From assembly GCA_012270625.1 (NCBI GenBank), contig JAAXHZ010000290.1, positions 1 to 16,095 of the forward strand: a stretch of DNA of 16,095 nucleotides. Direction: 5' to 3'. The notes beneath the pieces are model-generated. The model was not told where the DNA came from. It was given only the letters and a program-made list of their open reading frames with translations, and ran no database searches. Position 1 is the first letter of the stretch. Each line of letters begins with the position of its first letter. Of the stretch, positions 14,801-16,095 are shown piece after piece. The translations under genes were made by a program, and so were the position numbers. This stretch comes from Dehalococcoidia bacterium (GTDB lineage Bacteria > Chloroflexota > Dehalococcoidia > SAR202 > UBA11138).

Positions 14801-16095
14801 GAGCGACAACTCGGACTGGACATCCGAGTCATTTTTGGCAACCCACCGTGGTCCCGGATGCAAGCGAACTACGAGGACGACAACGCAAATCAGCGGTACC
14901 CGTTTCTGGATAGGAAGATTTCTGATACCTACATTGACCACTCAGTTTCCAAGGGGAACAAGAACCCTCTTTATGACTCCTCTGTTCGTGCTGTTCGTTG
15001 GGCCTCTGATCGTGTTCAGACGGGCATAGGCGGAGGCATCGTTGCGTTCGTCACTAACAGTGGCTTCTTGGATAATAAGAGCTTTGACGGTTTTCGAAAG
15101 GTGCTAGACAAGGAGTTCCACGAAATATACATCTACAATCTGCGAGGCAACGCGCGAACATCAGCTGACACCAGAAGGCGTGAAGGTGACGGCGTATTTG
15201 ACCAAGGTACCCGAGTTGGTGTGGCCATATTACTGTTGGTAAAGCATAAGGGCCCTGCTAACGAACACGCCTCCATCAACTACTTTGACATTGGCGACTA
15301 CCTCTCCAGAGAGCAAAAGTTGGAAATTATAGGTCAAACGCAGTTCGAAGAGATCGACTGGGAGTCCATTAAGCCAAACGACCACGGCGATTGGATCAAC
15401 CAACGCAGCGACCATTACCTTACACTGCGCCCTGTTGCAGCCATCCAGAGCGAAGAATCCTTCCTAGACCTGCCACCGCTTTTTCAACACTCGTCACTAG
15501 GGGCGATCACCAAGCGAGATACGTGGCTGTTCAACTCATCTAAAACCAAACTACGAGAACTTGTCGAACGACAGGTGGAGTTCTACAACGGTCAAGTGGG
15601 AGCCTTGGAGAGGGGGGCGGAATTGATCGCCCGTGATCCGATGGCTTTTAGATGGAATGGCACCGCAGAGCGGCGTGCACGAAGGGGGTTTCGGGCCAAA
15701 ACTCGTCGCTCTGGATTCCGGTTGGCTACCTACCGTCCATTCTTCCCCCAACACTTTTACATGGACCGAGTGCTCAACGACTCAGTCTTCCAGCTCCCTA
15801 ACATCTTTCCCACACCAGATACTCGTAATCCGACTATTCTAGTTGAGAGAGGGCTTCGTGCGCCGGGTCGTTCACCCTCTGTACTCGCCGTCAATGTAGT
15901 TTCGGAAGGGGCTATTGCTGGTGCATCTGGGCAACGTTGCCAAGTTCTTCCACGTTACGTATATGACGAACCGCCCACAGGGGAACAAGGTCAGCTCATA
16001 CAGGACGAACCATGCCGCCGCGACAACATCACCGACGACGCTTTGGACGCATACTGCGCCCGCTATGGGAACTGGGTGACCAAGGACCACATCTT
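11885..16095 (+). CDS. type ISP restriction-modification enzyme (nuclease-translocase-methyltransferase), 3' end outside window
   Basis: The frame from ATG 11885 is open for 1403 codons to the window edge. It encodes a single-chain restriction-modification enzyme of the type ISP (LlaGI/LlaBIII-like) class, which cuts unmodified foreign DNA after translocation and methylates adenine in its target. Domains in order: Mrr-like nuclease (about 25-130) with GIDIVA (Asp63) and IQCKC (Gln78, Lys80). Then a superfamily 2 motor with Walker A ACGTGKT (193-199), DEAH (318-321), MTATP (352-356) and QAVGRVMRK (563-571). Then a Gly/Ser-rich linker (640-658) and a coupling region. Then the methyltransferase with GIVYTP (843-848), DPFVGTGT (880-887) and NPPW (986-989), and the start of the target-recognition region. 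Family members are about 1,550-1,600 residues, so some 150-200 are missing. GGAG at 11870-11873 supports the start. No separate specificity or methylase gene is needed. Confidence 0.92.
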   Translation, partial: MSGFIDVYSRLCERYPNPQDRGRAFEPLVADVLRTAPLYRERFADVHLWSEWQGRDGGDIGIDIVAKRRYDDGLVAIQCKCQDRIDKRDIDSFLADSQRRPNGESYVERYIFTTATQWGTNAERALGRIDPPVQRVDLFGLDGAEIDWDAYLEDETAPLITQPPKPLYPHQENALGDVMTGFESHDRGKLIMACGTGKTLTSLRIAEKIAGKGGRVLFAAPSLSLLSQSIQKWGADSEMPLRAFAVCSDTKVGRGDSDSVRAYDMPIPATTNASALQDAASSDAPDHMTAVFTTYQSMQVVADAQGQGLPDFDLVVCDEAHRTTGALRADERSSFLLVHDGNAIRARKRLYMTATPRIYAPAARQKAQEEDIYVASMDDESQYGHEFHRLTFAEAVDKNLLSDYKVTILAISEAQIAREYQRLLGDGENMADVGRVIGVLNGLAKLDPEGKEFKDDPEPMHRAVAFSNTIAASKHFVGLVEQEQKDESAVAERKLVIEGNHVDGKSGVTERERLLSWLGDTLTMDQRCHVLSNARCLTEGIDVPALDAVLFLQPRKSQIDVVQAVGRVMRKAEGKRYGYIILPVVVPSGEDAANALDRNDAYSHVWQVLQALRSHDERFDAYVNKLDLNRSNDGPIRIIGVGSRGGSGNGSSEGGVRGETAARVTQGIIDFDMGELRTAIIAQIVKRCGERRYWERWADSVTDIARRHDERIHALIEAPDSEVGAQFDEFVAALRHNLNDSITRDDAAAMISQHLITKPVFDALFGGQDFIERNPVSRAMQHMVDELEGYGLEAETSELAGFYDSVRRRVEGIDNAEGKQRIVVELYERFFKVAYPKIAESLGIVYTPVEIVDFIIRCVRDLLRRGFDASLSDTGVHILDPFVGTGTFIARLLQSDCIDRDALLRKYASELHANEIMLLAYYIAAVNIETTYAEISGEYQPFEGIVLTDTFQASEADDRRDTSFFPRNNARIERQLGLDIRVIFGNPPWSRMQANYEDDNANQRYPFLDRKISDTYIDHSVSKGNKNPLYDSSVRAVRWASDRVQTGIGGGIVAFVTNSGFLDNKSFDGFRKVLDKEFHEIYIYNLRGNARTSADTRRREGDGVFDQGTRVGVAILLLVKHKGPANEHASINYFDIGDYLSREQKLEIIGQTQFEEIDWESIKPNDHGDWINQRSDHYLTLRPVAAIQSEESFLDLPPLFQHSSLGAITKRDTWLFNSSKTKLRELVERQVEFYNGQVGALERGAELIARDPMAFRWNGTAERRARRGFRAKTRRSGFRLATYRPFFPQHFYMDRVLNDSVFQLPNIFPTPDTRNPTILVERGLRAPGRSPSVLAVNVVSEGAIAGASGQRCQVLPRYVYDEPPTGEQGQLIQDEPCRRDNITDDALDAYCARYGNWVTKDHI

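Overview
The window looks like a chromosomal segment of a GC-rich, free-living bacterium. I infer Chloroflexota (a Dehalococcoidia/SAR202-like lineage). The reasons are the L21-L27-L31-DUF1385 gene order, a lipoprotein solute-binding protein with a long Ala/Pro-rich repeat spacer, and short REP-like hairpins of the 'aggggcggtt...aaccgcccct' kind. This is pattern recognition, not a database result.

Layout. (1) 1-400, minus strand: a HigA-type antitoxin gene cut by the left window edge. It has a good promoter, but no toxin gene in front of it, only what may be the last codons of one. (2) 350-2281, plus strand: a housekeeping operon rplU-rpmA-rpmE (50S proteins L21, L27, L31) with a clear promoter and a rho-independent terminator, then a DUF1385 (YqhQ-like) membrane protein gene ending in a REP-like hairpin. 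(3) 2367-7916, plus strand: a peptide-uptake cassette. It encodes a lipoprotein of solute-binding protein family 5, a long intergenic hairpin, DppB-like and DppC-like permeases, and a secernin-type C69 peptidase behind a perfect AGGAGG. No ATPase gene is present between the promoter and the convergent his operon. (4) 7964-11502, minus strand: a tight operon reading PduO-type cob(I)alamin adenosyltransferase, hisH, hisA, hisF, hisIE. HisH and HisF form imidazole glycerol phosphate synthase, and HisIE and HisA supply its substrate, so this is the middle block of histidine synthesis. (5) 11885-16095, plus strand: a reading frame of at least 1403 codons, open to the right edge. It encodes a type ISP (single-polypeptide) restriction-modification enzyme with a Mrr-like nuclease, a superfamily 2 translocase, an N6-adenine methyltransferase with NPPW, and the start of the target-recognition region.

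Most noteworthy: the type ISP enzyme and the drop in GC that begins just after its NPPW motif, the solitary antitoxin with a possible toxin remnant, the five-copy repeat in the solute-binding protein spacer, the transporter-peptidase cassette without ATPases, and a roughly 17-residue insertion in HisF. I found no CRISPR array, tRNA, rRNA or insertion sequence.
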